Part shown: positions 10,497 to 19,389 of the stretch, one piece after another
Numbering within the stretch: position 1 is the stretch's first letter
Layout: each line of letters starts with the position of its first letter
Assembly: GCF_000235425.2 (NCBI RefSeq)
Contig: NZ_KI912267.1
Coordinates: 1,586,353-1,650,352, forward strand
DNA from: Pseudofrankia saprophytica
GTDB lineage: Bacteria > Actinomycetota > Actinomycetes > Frankiales > Frankiaceae
Reading direction: 5' to 3'
Length of the DNA: 64,000 nt
Translations under genes and position numbers: made by a program
Notes under the pieces: generated by a model
Databases searched by the model: none
What the model was told of the DNA's origin: nothing
Seen by the model: the letters and a program-made list of their open reading frames with translations, nothing else

Positions 10497-10547
10497 CGCG
10501 GGTTCCCGTGCCCCGGCGCCAGGCGCCGGGGCACGGGAACCCGCGTC
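10495..10547. terminator. Perfect 26-bp inverted repeat, bidirectional terminator
   Basis: Two exactly complementary 26-nt arms surround a single A at 10521. The hairpin starts within the stop codon of the LAL gene and lies 60 nt beyond the stop of the convergent reductase gene at 10608. It is a GC-rich actinobacterial-type terminator without a T-run, and can serve both strands. Confidence 0.8.
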
Positions 10548-10607
10548 GGCTTTCACCCTCCGGGTTGTTTGCACAGTGCTAGGTCGGTAATGCTGCGCGG
10601 ATCCGGG

Positions 10608-11252
10608 TCAGGCCTTTGCGACCGACAGATTGAACTCTGCGGTCTGGAAGGTGTTGAACAGCCGGATGAACAGCAGCAGCGCGGCCTCGGTGGCGCGCGC
10701 GCCGACCACGTCACCGAGATCGATGATCTGATCCTCAGCCCAGCCAAAGGCCTTCAGCAGCTCGGCGACCTCGGCCTTGGCCGTCGCGTCGTCACCGTTG
10801 AGGAACACCGTGTGGTGACCCGGAATGCGGCCGGGGTCGACCATGACCTGTGCCGCCATGGTGTTCAGCGTCTTCACGATCCGGGCCCGCGGGAAGGCCT
10901 TCTGAAGCTGCTCGGCCACGCTGCCGCCGCCGGGGGTGGCGACCGCGACCACACCGTCCCTGGATTCGATGCCGTTCGAGACGTCCACCACGATCTTGCC
11001 GCGCAGGTTGTCGGCGCCGGCCGCGGTGAGCACGTCGAGGGAGGCGAGCCCCGGCGCGGTGTTCACCACGAGTTCGGCGACCGCGGCGGTCTGCGCGAGC
11101 GTGGAAATCTCGACGTCGTGCCGCGCGGCCCACTCCTTGGCCGGAGAGTTCTCGGGGTCGCGCGATCCCAGCGTGACCTCGTGCCCGAGTGAACGCAGTT
11201 TCGCGCCCACGACCTTTGCGACGTTGCCGGTGCCCAGGAGGCCGATGTTCAT
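10608..11252 (-). CDS. F420-dependent NADP reductase-like protein (NPDH family)
   Basis: 214 residues. The N-terminal Rossmann motif GLLGTGNVA (residues 4-12) and the SRDP segment (30-33) that reads the NADP phosphate match the NADP oxidoreductase, coenzyme F420-dependent family (PF03807). The rest (VVNTAPG, VVDVSNGI, VKTLNTM) agrees with short bacterial members, which act as NAD(P)-dependent reductases or hydride carriers. The gene diverges from the CCR gene, with the CCCCTA boxes between them. It might recycle NADPH for CCR or the PKS, but nothing in the sequence proves this. The substrate cannot be told. Confidence 0.85.
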   Translation of the reverse strand: MNIGLLGTGNVAKVVGAKLRSLGHEVTLGSRDPENSPAKEWAARHDVEISTLAQTAAVAELVVNTAPGLASLDVLTAAGADNLRGKIVVDVSNGIESRDGVVAVATPGGGSVAEQLQKAFPRARIVKTLNTMAAQVMVDPGRIPGHHTVFLNGDDATAKAEVAELLKAFGWAEDQIIDLGDVVGARATEAALLLFIRLFNTFQTAEFNLSVAKA

Positions 11253-11348
11253 CGTATCGGTCTACTTCCGTGTATGTGCGGGCACTGTTGCCCGCGGAGT
11301 CTGGCCAGCGCCGGAATCGACCGCGATATTCCCGCCGGCCGCCAGGCG

Positions 11349-11364
11349 CCCCTAGTGACCCCTA
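11349..11364. promoter_or_regulatory. Two CCCCTA boxes 10 bp apart upstream of the CCR gene
   Basis: CCCCTAG at 11349-11355 and CCCCTAG at 11359-11365 are exact direct copies at one helical turn. They lie 110-125 bp upstream of the CCR start and match the boxes at 7089-7233. I infer a shared activator, most likely the LAL protein. Confidence 0.5.
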
Positions 11365-11474
11365 GCCGGCCCAATGAAGGCCCCTGACGTGTGCCCCAAA
11401 CGGTTCACCAGGCCCATACCGGCCGAATAATTCCGTATCAGACCACTCGTCCAGAATCACCGTGGAGGACTGCC

Positions 11475-12833
11475 GTGGAAGACATCCTCGACGCCCTTCT
11501 CGACACCGCGGCCTCCGATTCCTTCGCCCGGCTGAAGATCCCGAAAACCTACCGCGCGGTCATCGTCCGACGAGACGAGGCCGGCATGTTCGAGGGGGTA
11601 CCGGCCGCGGAGCGGGATCCCCGCAAGTCGCTGCACGTCGACGACGTGCCCACACCCGAGCCAGGCCCTGGCGAGGCCTTGGTCGCGGTCATGGCCAGCT
11701 CCGTGAACTACAACTCGGTGTGGTCCGCGGTCTTCGAGCCCGTATCCACCTTCGCCTTCCTGAGGCGTTACGGCCGACGCTCCGAGCAGGCCCGGCGGCA
11801 CGACCTGCCCTATCACGCGATCGGCTCCGACCTGGCTGGCGTCGTGCTGCGCACCGGTCCCGGAGTGCACGCCTGGAAGCCGGGCGACGAGGTGGTCGCG
11901 CACTGCCTGTCCGTCGAGTTGGAAAGCCCCGACGGGCACTCCGACACGCTGCTCGACCCCGAGCAGCGCATCTGGGGCTACGAGACCAACTTCGGGGGCC
12001 TGGCCGAACTGGCCCTGGTCAAGTCCAACCAGCTGATGCCCAAGCCGCGGCATCTGACCTGGGAGGAGGCGGCGAGCCTCGGACTGGTCAACTCCACCGC
12101 GTACCGGCAGCTGGTCTCCCGCAACGGCGCCCAGATGAAGCAGGGCGACGTCGTCCTTGTCTGGGGGGCCTCCGGCGGGATCGGCGCGTTCGCCACGCAG
12201 TACGCGCTGGCCGGCGGCGCAATTCCGGTGTGCGTGGTCTCCAGCCCGGACAAGGCGCGCATCTGCCGGGAGCTGGGCGCCGAGGCGGTGATCGACCGGC
12301 GGGCCGAGGGCTATGCCTTCTGGCGGCCGGATGGCGGGGGGCAGGATCCGGCCGAATGGCGGCGCTTCGGGGCCCGCATCCGGGAGCTGACCGGGGGCGA
12401 GGACCCGGACATCGTCTTCGAGCACCCGGGCCGGGAGACCTTCGGCGCCTCGGTCTACGTCGCGCGCCGCGGCGGGACCATCGTCACCTGCGCCTCCACC
12501 AGCGGCTACCTGCACGAATACGACAACCGGTACCTGTGGATGAGCGTCAAGCGGATCATCGGCTCGCACTTCGCCAACTACCGCGAGGCCTGGGAGGCCA
12601 ACCGGCTCGTGCAGAAAGGCCGCATCCACCCTACGGTCCACCGCGCCTTCCCGCTGGAGGAGACCGGCCAGGCGGTATACGAGGTGCACCGCAACCAGCA
12701 CCAGGGCAAGGTCGCCGTGCTCTGCCTCGCCCCCGACGAGGGGCTGGGAGTACGCGACGCCGAGCTGCGCGCCCGGCACCTGCCGGCCATCAACCGCTTC
12801 CGCAGGCGCGCCGACGGCACCGACCTGACGTGA
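11475..12833 (+). CDS. ccr: Crotonyl-CoA carboxylase/reductase
   Basis: 452 residues. The GTG start at 11475 is preceded by GGAGGA at 11464-11469, so the longer reading from 11391 is rejected. The protein is a medium-chain dehydrogenase of the CCR type. SSVNYNSVW near residue 80 and GSHFANYREAWEANRL near residue 360 are typical of crotonyl-CoA carboxylases/reductases, as are ETNFGGLAEL and the NADPH-binding WGASGGIGAFATQYA. The enzyme reduces crotonyl-CoA with NADPH and fixes CO2 to give ethylmalonyl-CoA, a PKS extender unit and an intermediate of the ethylmalonyl-CoA pathway. It sits between the PKS/LAL locus and a carboxyltransferase and shares promoter boxes with the PKS region, so a role in extender supply is likely. 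The two ATs visible here look malonyl-specific, so an ethylmalonyl AT would have to be further left. Confidence 0.94.
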   Translation: MEDILDALLDTAASDSFARLKIPKTYRAVIVRRDEAGMFEGVPAAERDPRKSLHVDDVPTPEPGPGEALVAVMASSVNYNSVWSAVFEPVSTFAFLRRYGRRSEQARRHDLPYHAIGSDLAGVVLRTGPGVHAWKPGDEVVAHCLSVELESPDGHSDTLLDPEQRIWGYETNFGGLAELALVKSNQLMPKPRHLTWEEAASLGLVNSTAYRQLVSRNGAQMKQGDVVLVWGASGGIGAFATQYALAGGAIPVCVVSSPDKARICRELGAEAVIDRRAEGYAFWRPDGGGQDPAEWRRFGARIRELTGGEDPDIVFEHPGRETFGASVYVARRGGTIVTCASTSGYLHEYDNRYLWMSVKRIIGSHFANYREAWEANRLVQKGRIHPTVHRAFPLEETGQAVYEVHRNQHQGKVAVLCLAPDEGLGVRDAELRARHLPAINRFRRRADGTDLT

Positions 12834-12968
12834 CGCGTCGGCCGCACGGCCGCACGCGACGACTCGACGACGGCGCCGGGAAACGGCTCATCGCCGGATC
12901 CGGCTGATGAACGCCGTTGGCTGCTGCGACGGAGGATCTGAGAAAATCATGGTTGGGACTCTGCACCG

Positions 12969-14444
12969 ATGACGGAACTCACCGCGCGCGCCACCGTCAC
13001 CGTGGCCGAACAGCGCCGAGCGCTGAACGACCCACGTGAAAGGCTGGCCCGTCTGCTCGATCCGGGAACACTGAACGTCACCTCCAATCTGCCCGGCAGC
13101 CGGGTCGCCGTCGCCCGCGGCCGCATCAATGGCGTCGCTGTCGTCGCCTACTGCACGGATGCCAGATCGCTGGGGGGCGCGATCGGTTCCCTGGGCGCAC
13201 GCCAGATAGTGGACGCCATCAACGGCGCGGTCGCCGACCGTGCTCCCGTCGTCGGGCTCTGGCACTCCGGCGGAGCGAGCCTCGGCGACGGCGTAGACGC
13301 CCTGGATGGCATCGGGCAGATGTTCACCGCGATGATCGCGGCATCGGGCCGAGTACCGCAGGTGTCCGTGGTGCTGGGCCCGGCCGCCGGCGGGGCCGCC
13401 TACGGACCGGCGCTCACGGACGTGATCGTCATGGCGCCCGAGGGCAAGGTTTTCGTAACCGGGCCCGACGTCGTTCGCCAGGTGACGGGCGAGCAGATCG
13501 ACATGGCGGGGCTGGGTGGATCGGACGCACACGGCCGGCGGTCCGGCGTCGTGCACGTGAACGCCCAGTCGGAGGCGGACGCGTATGCGCGGGCGCGGCG
13601 GATCACCACGCTGCTGGCAAGACCGGGCGCCTTCGACACCACCGCCGCGGACGGTGATGCGCGCGACGCTGGCTCCCTGCTGCCAGACCGTCCCCGTCGG
13701 GCCTATGACATCCGTCCGGTCGTGCGCGCCATCCTCGACGATCCAGCCCAACGCCGCGGCGCGACGGATGCGACCGGCGCGGCCGAGGACGACTACGAGG
13801 AACTCCAACCGCGGTGGGCACCCAATGTCGTCGTGGCACTCGGACGGATGACCGGGCGGACCGTGGGTGTCATCGCCAACAATCCGCTGCGCAAGGGCGG
13901 TTGCCTCGACTCCCTGGCCGCCGAGAAGGCCGCCCGCTTCGTCCGGATGTGCGACTCGTTCGGCATCCCGCTCGTCGTCCTCGTGGATGTCCCTGGATAC
14001 CTGCCGGGCGTGAGCCAGGAGTGGGGCGGCGTCGTGCGGCGAGGCGCCAAGCTTCTCTATGCGTTCTCGGAGGCGGTCGTGCCACGGGTGACGGTGGTTC
14101 TGCGGAAATCCTATGGGGGCGCGTACATCGCGATGAACTCCCGCTCTCTGGGCGCGACCAGCGTCCTGGCCTGGCCCCAGGCGGAGGTCGCGGTCATGGG
14201 CGCCGAGGCCGCCGTGGGAATCCTGCACCGACGGACCCTTGCGGCGGCCGCGGCCGATGAACGAGACGCCCTGCGCGCCCAGCTCGTCGACGAGCACGTC
14301 CGCGAGGCCGGCGGGCTGCAGCGCGGTGTCTCGCTCGGTGTGATCGACAAAATCATCGACCCGGTCGACACGCGACGCGAGGTCGTTCGTGTCCTGGCGG
14401 CGGCACCTGGCCGCCAAGGCGCCCACGGGAACATTCCCTTGTGA
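12969..14444 (+). CDS. Acyl-CoA carboxylase beta subunit (carboxyltransferase)
   Basis: 491 residues, full length for the AccB/PccB family. It starts RATVTVAEQRRALNDPRERL and ends GAHGNIPL, the usual C-terminus. The oxyanion-hole glycine clusters are present (GPAAGGAAYGPAL and KSYGGAYIAM). At the position known to tune acyl length in Streptomyces PccB (Asp422) versus AccB (Ile), this protein has Ile (GGAYI). That suggests an AccB-like relaxed preference including acetyl-CoA. The biotinylated alpha subunit is not in the window. The enzyme would make malonyl- or methylmalonyl-CoA for the PKS. No clear Shine-Dalgarno precedes this ATG, so the start is the least sure part. A 9-bp hairpin follows at 14505-14535. 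Confidence 0.92.
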   Translation: MTELTARATVTVAEQRRALNDPRERLARLLDPGTLNVTSNLPGSRVAVARGRINGVAVVAYCTDARSLGGAIGSLGARQIVDAINGAVADRAPVVGLWHSGGASLGDGVDALDGIGQMFTAMIAASGRVPQVSVVLGPAAGGAAYGPALTDVIVMAPEGKVFVTGPDVVRQVTGEQIDMAGLGGSDAHGRRSGVVHVNAQSEADAYARARRITTLLARPGAFDTTAADGDARDAGSLLPDRPRRAYDIRPVVRAILDDPAQRRGATDATGAAEDDYEELQPRWAPNVVVALGRMTGRTVGVIANNPLRKGGCLDSLAAEKAARFVRMCDSFGIPLVVLVDVPGYLPGVSQEWGGVVRRGAKLLYAFSEAVVPRVTVVLRKSYGGAYIAMNSRSLGATSVLAWPQAEVAVMGAEAAVGILHRRTLAAAAADERDALRAQLVDEHVREAGGLQRGVSLGVIDKIIDPVDTRREVVRVLAAAPGRQGAHGNIPL

Positions 14445-14504
14445 CAGGAGGCAATCAGGCCAAACCCGTCGCGGCGCCCGAGGTTCGGCGCGGACGGTCT
14501 GGCA

Positions 14505-14535
14505 GCCACCGCGCTGGCCCACGAAACGCGGTGGC
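14505..14535 (+). terminator. Hairpin after the carboxyltransferase gene
   Basis: GCCACCGCG (14505-14513) pairs with CGCGGTGGC (14527-14535) around a 13-nt loop, 60 nt after the carboxyltransferase stop and ahead of the next start. Possible terminator; there is no T-run. Confidence 0.45.
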
Positions 14536-14570
14536 AGCGGTGGACGGGATCTGCTTTGATCCTGCGCACC

Positions 14571-15059
14571 ATGGGCAATTCGCCGGCCAGGACCATCGAT
14601 CTGCTGCCGCTCACCAAGGACGAGGCCGCCGTGGTCGCCGCCGGGAAGCCGGGTGACGGCGAGCGGTGGGCCGAGGGTTTCCCACGTGAGGACGACTCAG
14701 AGCCGTGCGCCGGACTCGCCGGCAGTGCCGAGGAGCGGGGCCCGTTCGGGGTCTACCGCATCGTGCCGCTCGCGCACGGGCTGACGATCGGCACGGCCGG
14801 CTTCTACGGCCTCCCGGACGCCTCTGGCGAGGTGACCATCGGGTACGGCATGGTCGAACCGGAATGGGGCAAGGGCTACGGCACCGAGGCCGTGGCCGGG
14901 CTGATCGAGATCTGCCGCGCGCACGGCGGGGTGAGGGCGGTCAACGCCGACACCGATCTGGACAACATCGGCTCTCAGCGGGTGCTGGAGAAGAACGGCT
15001 TCCAGCGGGTCCGCGCGACGGAAGAACTCTGCTATTTCGTGCTGCGCCTGGGCGGGTAG
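14571..15059 (+). CDS. GNAT-family N-acetyltransferase
   Basis: 162 residues from the ATG at 14571; a TTG 15 nt upstream is possible. It shows the RimJ/RimL-like GNAT pattern: TIGTAGFYGLPDASGEVTIG, then the acetyl-CoA-binding stretch EWGKGYGTEAV near residue 105, then NADTDLDNIGSQRVLEKNGF. Such enzymes acetylate amines of small molecules or protein N-termini. Nothing links it to the PKS beyond position. Substrate unknown. Confidence 0.85.
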   Translation: MGNSPARTIDLLPLTKDEAAVVAAGKPGDGERWAEGFPREDDSEPCAGLAGSAEERGPFGVYRIVPLAHGLTIGTAGFYGLPDASGEVTIGYGMVEPEWGKGYGTEAVAGLIEICRAHGGVRAVNADTDLDNIGSQRVLEKNGFQRVRATEELCYFVLRLGG

Positions 15060-15138
15060 AACCCAGGCCGTCGGCGTGGCCGACGAGATCGACGGAGTAC
15101 GGACGCACGGCGCCTTCTCCTTCCGCGCGGACCCCGCC

Positions 15139-15897
15139 TCAGAGGCTCTGGCCGCCGGAGAGCTCGATACGCGCGCCGTTCGCCCAGCCGAAACCGTCGG
15201 CGAGGATCAGCGGCACGGCGGCGCCGATGTCGTCGGGCTTCCCGGCCCGGCCGAGCGGGATCGCGGCGGCGACGGTCGCGTTGACCCGCTCGTTGTCGCG
15301 GACCAGGCCGCCGCCGAAGTCGGTGGCGATGGCCCCGGGCACCAGCACGTTCACCCGGATCTGCCGCTCGCCCAGCTCGGCGGCCTGATACCGCGTCAGG
15401 ACCTCGACCGCACCCTTCGCGGCGGCGTAGGCGGAGTTGCCCGGATAGGTGAACCGGGCCAGGCCGCTCGAGACGTTGAGGACGCGCCCCCCGTCGGCCA
15501 GGAGCGGCAGCAGCGTCTGGGTGAGGAAGAACGGGGCCTTCACGTGGACGCGAAAGATCTCGTCGAACTGGTCCGGAGTCGTCCCGTCGAACGGCGCGTG
15601 CAGCCCGATGCCGGCGTTGTTGACCAGATAGTCGAGATGGTCGGCACCGAGCCCCGCCAGGGTCGCGCGTACGTCCGCCGCGAACGCCGCGAAGCTCGTG
15701 CTGTCGCCGACGTCGAGCCGCAACGCCGCGGCCGGTGCGCCGTGGTCGGCGACCTGCGCGACCATCGCGTCGGCCTCCTCCTTGTTGCCACGGTAGGTGC
15801 CGATGACGCCGACTCCGGCGGCGGCCAGGTGCACGGCCATGCTCCGGCCAAGACCACGGCTGGCGCCCGTCACCAGCGCGATTTTCCTGTCCATCAT
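15139..15897 (-). CDS. Short-chain dehydrogenase/reductase
   Basis: 252 residues, a classical SDR. TGASRGLG (residues 10-17) binds NAD(P), NNAG is at about 92, the catalytic Ser is in LNVSSG, and YAAAK supplies Tyr and Lys. The C-terminal GRAGKPDDIGAAVPLILAD is the FabG-like substrate loop. It diverges from the XRE-family regulator gene at 16178, which probably controls it. Quinone or carbonyl reductase activity would be typical, but the substrate cannot be inferred. MMDRK offers two adjacent ATG starts. Confidence 0.9.
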   Translation of the reverse strand: MMDRKIALVTGASRGLGRSMAVHLAAAGVGVIGTYRGNKEEADAMVAQVADHGAPAAALRLDVGDSTSFAAFAADVRATLAGLGADHLDYLVNNAGIGLHAPFDGTTPDQFDEIFRVHVKAPFFLTQTLLPLLADGGRVLNVSSGLARFTYPGNSAYAAAKGAVEVLTRYQAAELGERQIRVNVLVPGAIATDFGGGLVRDNERVNATVAAAIPLGRAGKPDDIGAAVPLILADGFGWANGARIELSGGQSL

Positions 15898-16177
15898 GAT
15901 TCCTCCCAGGCTGCGTTTCCCGTGGGTCTCACCGACGCTGGCCGTCCTCGACCACTGTCACTTCGCCCCTCGACCACTGTCACTTCGGCGCCGTGGCTCA
16001 TGGGCGCTCAGCCTTTCCCCGGATCGCCAGTACGGGGATCGGGCGCGGCCGCGCCGGCATGATGAGGAGGGCGGCCCGGTGCGTGGCCGAGGTGGCCGCC
16101 CACCGCGAGGCCCGGAATCGCCTCGCGTCCTGAAGGCGGACACCGGGCCCGGCCCGCGGCGGGAGGAGCGAGCGGTC

Positions 16178-17071
16178 GTGGAACACGCGGAGCTGGGAGT
16201 CTTCCTCCGGCACCGTCGGGAGCAGTTGCGGCCGGCGGATGTCGGGCTCATCGCCGGCGGTCGGCGCCGGGCGGTCGGCCTTCGCCGCGACGAGGTCGCC
16301 CTCCTCGCCGACATGTCGACGGACTACTACGAGCGGATCGAGCAGGGCAGGGGGCCGCGGCCGTCCCCGGCGATGCTCGGCGCGATCGCCCGGGCGCTGC
16401 GCCTGACCCTGGACGAGCGCGACCACGTCTACCGGCTGGCCGGCCAGGCACCGCCGCCCCGGCACCGGTCGCTCGGCTACGCCGACGCCGGCCTGATGTG
16501 CGTACTGGATGCCCTCGCTCCGTCGGTGCCCGCGCTCATCTCGGACGACCTGTCGACCGTCGTCGCGCAGAACGCGCTCAACGTCGCGTTGCTCGGCCCG
16601 ATCGCCCAGGCGGACGGCCGGCGACGCAACTTCCTCTGGCGCTGGTTCGCCGATGGCGACCTGCGGGCCCGCTATCTGCCCGACCAGCACGAGCGGCTGT
16701 CCCGCGAGTACGTCGCCGACCTGCGGGTCACCCTGGGACAGCGCCCCCAGGATGACGACATCCGGTCACTCGTCGAAGAGCTGTCCCGGGCCAGCGCCGA
16801 GTTCCGCGAGGTCTGGGAGCGCCAGGAGGTCGCCGTCCGTCAGGTCACCCGCAAGGTGCTCGTCCATCCCGAGGTGGGCCGGCTCGACCTGGAATGCGAC
16901 ATCGTACTCAGCCCACCATCCGGCCAGCGGCTGGTCCTCTTTCGCCCCCAGCCCGGCTCCGGGTCCGGCGCGCGGCTGGAAATGCTCGCGGTGCTGGGCA
17001 CTCAGACGTTCACCGCGCACTCCAGCTCGACGGGGCTGTCGTCGACACCGTGGCCCACTCCGCGGACATGA
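16178..17071 (+). CDS. XRE-family transcriptional regulator with C-terminal MmyB-like domain
   Basis: 297 residues from the GTG at 16178, preceded by GGGAGGAG at 16161-16168. The N-terminal HTH (residues about 5-75) reads LGVFLRHRREQLRP, RRDEVALLADMSTDYYERIEQGRG, followed by a MmyB-type ligand-binding domain (LNVALLGPIAQ, RNFLWRWFAD, RLDLECDIVL). In this family such proteins repress a divergent oxidoreductase or efflux gene. Here the divergent gene is the SDR at 15139 and the convergent one an MFS pump, so local control of these genes is plausible. The upstream gap 15898-16177 carries no recognised gene. Confidence 0.9.
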   Translation: MEHAELGVFLRHRREQLRPADVGLIAGGRRRAVGLRRDEVALLADMSTDYYERIEQGRGPRPSPAMLGAIARALRLTLDERDHVYRLAGQAPPPRHRSLGYADAGLMCVLDALAPSVPALISDDLSTVVAQNALNVALLGPIAQADGRRRNFLWRWFADGDLRARYLPDQHERLSREYVADLRVTLGQRPQDDDIRSLVEELSRASAEFREVWERQEVAVRQVTRKVLVHPEVGRLDLECDIVLSPPSGQRLVLFRPQPGSGSGARLEMLAVLGTQTFTAHSSSTGLSSTPWPTPRT

Positions 17072-17092
17072 TCATGCGTGCGGTCGGCGGTC

Positions 17093-18397
17093 TCAGGGAG
17101 TGCCACCGGTCCCCAACCGGCCCTCGCGGAGTTGGCCGCCGGGCTGCTCGAGCGCGGTGCCGAGCCGGGGAACCGGGAACGGCTTCACCCGGGCGACGGT
17201 CGCGACGTACAGGAGGAGGCCGGCGGCGGTGAGCACGAAGCCGGCCCAGACCGTCGACAGAGTCCCCCACCCGGCGTCGAGGGCGACCGCGCCGCCGATC
17301 GCGCCGAGCGAGTTGGCCAGGTTGAGGGCTGCCAGGTTGAGCGCGCCCATCAGGGTCGGGGCGCGCGGCGCGAGACCGGTCAGCCGGACCTGGATGGTGG
17401 GGATCGCCGCCATCATGGTCGCGCCGACGCCGAACAGGCAGGGCAGCAGAATCGCCAGATTGCCGCCGGCCACGCCGATCAGCACCAGGAGCGCCAGCAC
17501 ACCGCCGTAGCCCCAGACCAGTCCGCGGTGCTCGTACCGGTCGGCGGCCCGGCCGCCCAGATAGTTGCCGACCGCCATGCCGAGGCCGAAGACGGCGAGC
17601 GCGATCGGGATGAGCGAGGCGTCCCGCCGCGCCGCGTCGGTGACGAACGGGCCGATGAACGTGTAGACGGCGAAGATGCTTGAAATGCCGAGCGCGGCGA
17701 CGATGAACATCAACCAGACGTTGAGCTGGCGGAGGCTGCCCAACTCGTTCGTGATGGAGGTGCCGCGCAGGTCGTCGGTGTGTGGCAGCCAGGCCAGCAG
17801 GGCGACGCCGGCGAGCAGGCCGACGGCGACCACGGTCCAGTACATGGCGCGCCAGCCGGCGTTCTGACCGATGAAGGTGCCGAGTGGCGACCCGACGATG
17901 GTGGCGGCGGTGAGTCCTCCCATCACGGTGGCGAACGCCTTGCCACCCCTGCCCGGGCCGTACACATACGCGGCGACGACGGCACCGGCACCGAAATACG
18001 CACCCTGGACGCTGCCGGTGACGAACCGGAAGACGACGAGCGGCACGATGTCCGGCGCGACCGCGGAGAGCCCGTTGCCGACGAGGAAGAGCACGATCAG
18101 GCCGAGCAGCAGAGTGCGCCGGTTGACCCGGGCGGCGAGCAGGGTGATCGCCGGCGAGCCGATCACCACACCGAAGGCGTACGCAGTCACCGCGTATGTC
18201 GCGACCGGAATCGACACGTCCAGGTCGGCCGCGAACAACTGGATGATGCCGTTGCTGCCGAACTCGCCGGTGCCGATCGCGAAGGTGCCCAACGCCAGCG
18301 CGAACAGCGTCAGCCTCGGATGGCCGATGGGTGACCTGGCGGAGGCATGCCGATTTTCTTCGGCGGCGCACTGACCTTCGTATGCACGCTGATGCAT
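17093..18397 (-). CDS. MFS transporter, DHA1 drug-efflux type
   Basis: 434 residues with 12 predicted membrane spans. The start at 18397 is chosen because GGAGG lies 10 nt upstream; ATG at 18406 is too close to it. LTLFALALGTFAIGTGEFG begins helix 1. The loop between helices 2 and 3 is ARVNRRTLLLG, and GSVQGAYFGAG is in helix 4-5. The sequence resembles the Cmx/AraJ-like arabinose-efflux or chloramphenicol-resistance group. It is probably a proton-driven exporter of a small hydrophobic compound. It ends 21 nt from the convergent XRE regulator gene. Substrate not predictable. Confidence 0.9.
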   Translation of the reverse strand: MHQRAYEGQCAAEENRHASARSPIGHPRLTLFALALGTFAIGTGEFGSNGIIQLFAADLDVSIPVATYAVTAYAFGVVIGSPAITLLAARVNRRTLLLGLIVLFLVGNGLSAVAPDIVPLVVFRFVTGSVQGAYFGAGAVVAAYVYGPGRGGKAFATVMGGLTAATIVGSPLGTFIGQNAGWRAMYWTVVAVGLLAGVALLAWLPHTDDLRGTSITNELGSLRQLNVWLMFIVAALGISSIFAVYTFIGPFVTDAARRDASLIPIALAVFGLGMAVGNYLGGRAADRYEHRGLVWGYGGVLALLVLIGVAGGNLAILLPCLFGVGATMMAAIPTIQVRLTGLAPRAPTLMGALNLAALNLANSLGAIGGAVALDAGWGTLSTVWAGFVLTAAGLLLYVATVARVKPFPVPRLGTALEQPGGQLREGRLGTGGTP

Positions 18398-18438
18398 CGT
18401 CCCCATCCTCCGTTCCGTGGCTGCGTCAGCCCGCGACG

Positions 18439-19233
18439 TCAGCCCGCGGCACGCTTGATGAGGTCGGCCGTCGCCCCGGGTTGCGCGATCATCGCGACGT
18501 GCGAGGCGTCGACCTCGACGGCGCGCGCGCCGGCTCGCTTCGCCATGAACCGCTGCGCCTCGGCGGGCAGCACGTTGTCCTTGCGGGCGACGAGATACCA
18601 GGAGGGAATGCTCTTCCAGGCCGGGGCGCCGGACGGCTCCTGCAAGGTGCGCAGGTCGCTCGGCCGCTGGCCGGCCCACATCAGGTCGGTGGTCGCCTTC
18701 GGCAGGTCACCGGCGAACACCTGCCGGAAGACCTCCTTCTTGATGTATCCGTCGACGCCCGCACCGTACGGGCGGACGTCCAACGCCGTCTCGGTGAGCT
18801 TGCTTCCCGGATACTTCGCCTGCAGGCCCAGCAGCGTCTCTCCCTGATCGGGCGCGAAGGCGGCCGCGTAGACGAGGGCCTTCACGTTCGGGTTGCCGGA
18901 CGCGGCGTTCGTGACGACGATCCCGCCGTAGGAGTGCGCGGCGAGGACGAGCGGTCCGCTGAGGGTGGCGAGGATGCTGGCCAGGTAGGACGAGTCCGCG
19001 GCCACGCCCCGCAGCGGGTTCGCGGGGGCGATGACCGGGTAGCCGGCCCGGATGAGCCGGGCGGCGACGTCGTTCCAGCCGGAGGCGTCGGCGAACGCGC
19101 CGTGCACCAGTACCACGGTGGGTTTCCGCCTGGTGTCGGGCTGGGTGGCTGCCTGCGCGGCGGGCGCTCCGACGACGGCGCCGGCCGCGACAGCGGCGGA
19201 TCCAGCGAGCACCATACGGCGAGTTGTCGTCAT
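18439..19233 (-). CDS. Tat-exported alpha/beta hydrolase
   Basis: 264 residues from the ATG at 19233 (GAAGGG 9 nt upstream). The N-terminus MTTTRRMVLAGSAAVAAGAV followed by PAAQA looks like a twin-arginine signal with a signal-peptidase site near residue 29. The mature part is an alpha/beta hydrolase: VLVHGAFADASGW holds the oxyanion region, AAHSYGG the nucleophile Ser, VARKDNVLP the acid, and DASHVAM the catalytic His. It resembles secreted EstA/salicylate-esterase-like hydrolases of actinomycetes. It lies 41 nt downstream of the MFS start and may be a separate unit. Substrate unknown. Confidence 0.9.
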   Translation of the reverse strand: MTTTRRMVLAGSAAVAAGAVVGAPAAQAATQPDTRRKPTVVLVHGAFADASGWNDVAARLIRAGYPVIAPANPLRGVAADSSYLASILATLSGPLVLAAHSYGGIVVTNAASGNPNVKALVYAAAFAPDQGETLLGLQAKYPGSKLTETALDVRPYGAGVDGYIKKEVFRQVFAGDLPKATTDLMWAGQRPSDLRTLQEPSGAPAWKSIPSWYLVARKDNVLPAEAQRFMAKRAGARAVEVDASHVAMIAQPGATADLIKRAAG

Positions 19234-19389
19234 CAATGTAAACCCTTCAGTACGCGTTGCGGTCATCCTCGATCCGGGGTCAGCGTAAAACCGGGCAGTT
19301 GACGTCCACTGGATGAAGCCGGACGCGCACCGGCCACAGGTCAACAGGCGGTCCACTCGTCGTCAAGTGCGTCTACCTAACCTGCGGCC

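Noticed and set aside
11391-11474. 28-codon upstream extension of CCR
   Set aside because: The GTG at 11475 has an ideal GGAGGA; the extension has no CCR similarity and overlaps the promoter zone near the CCCCTA boxes.
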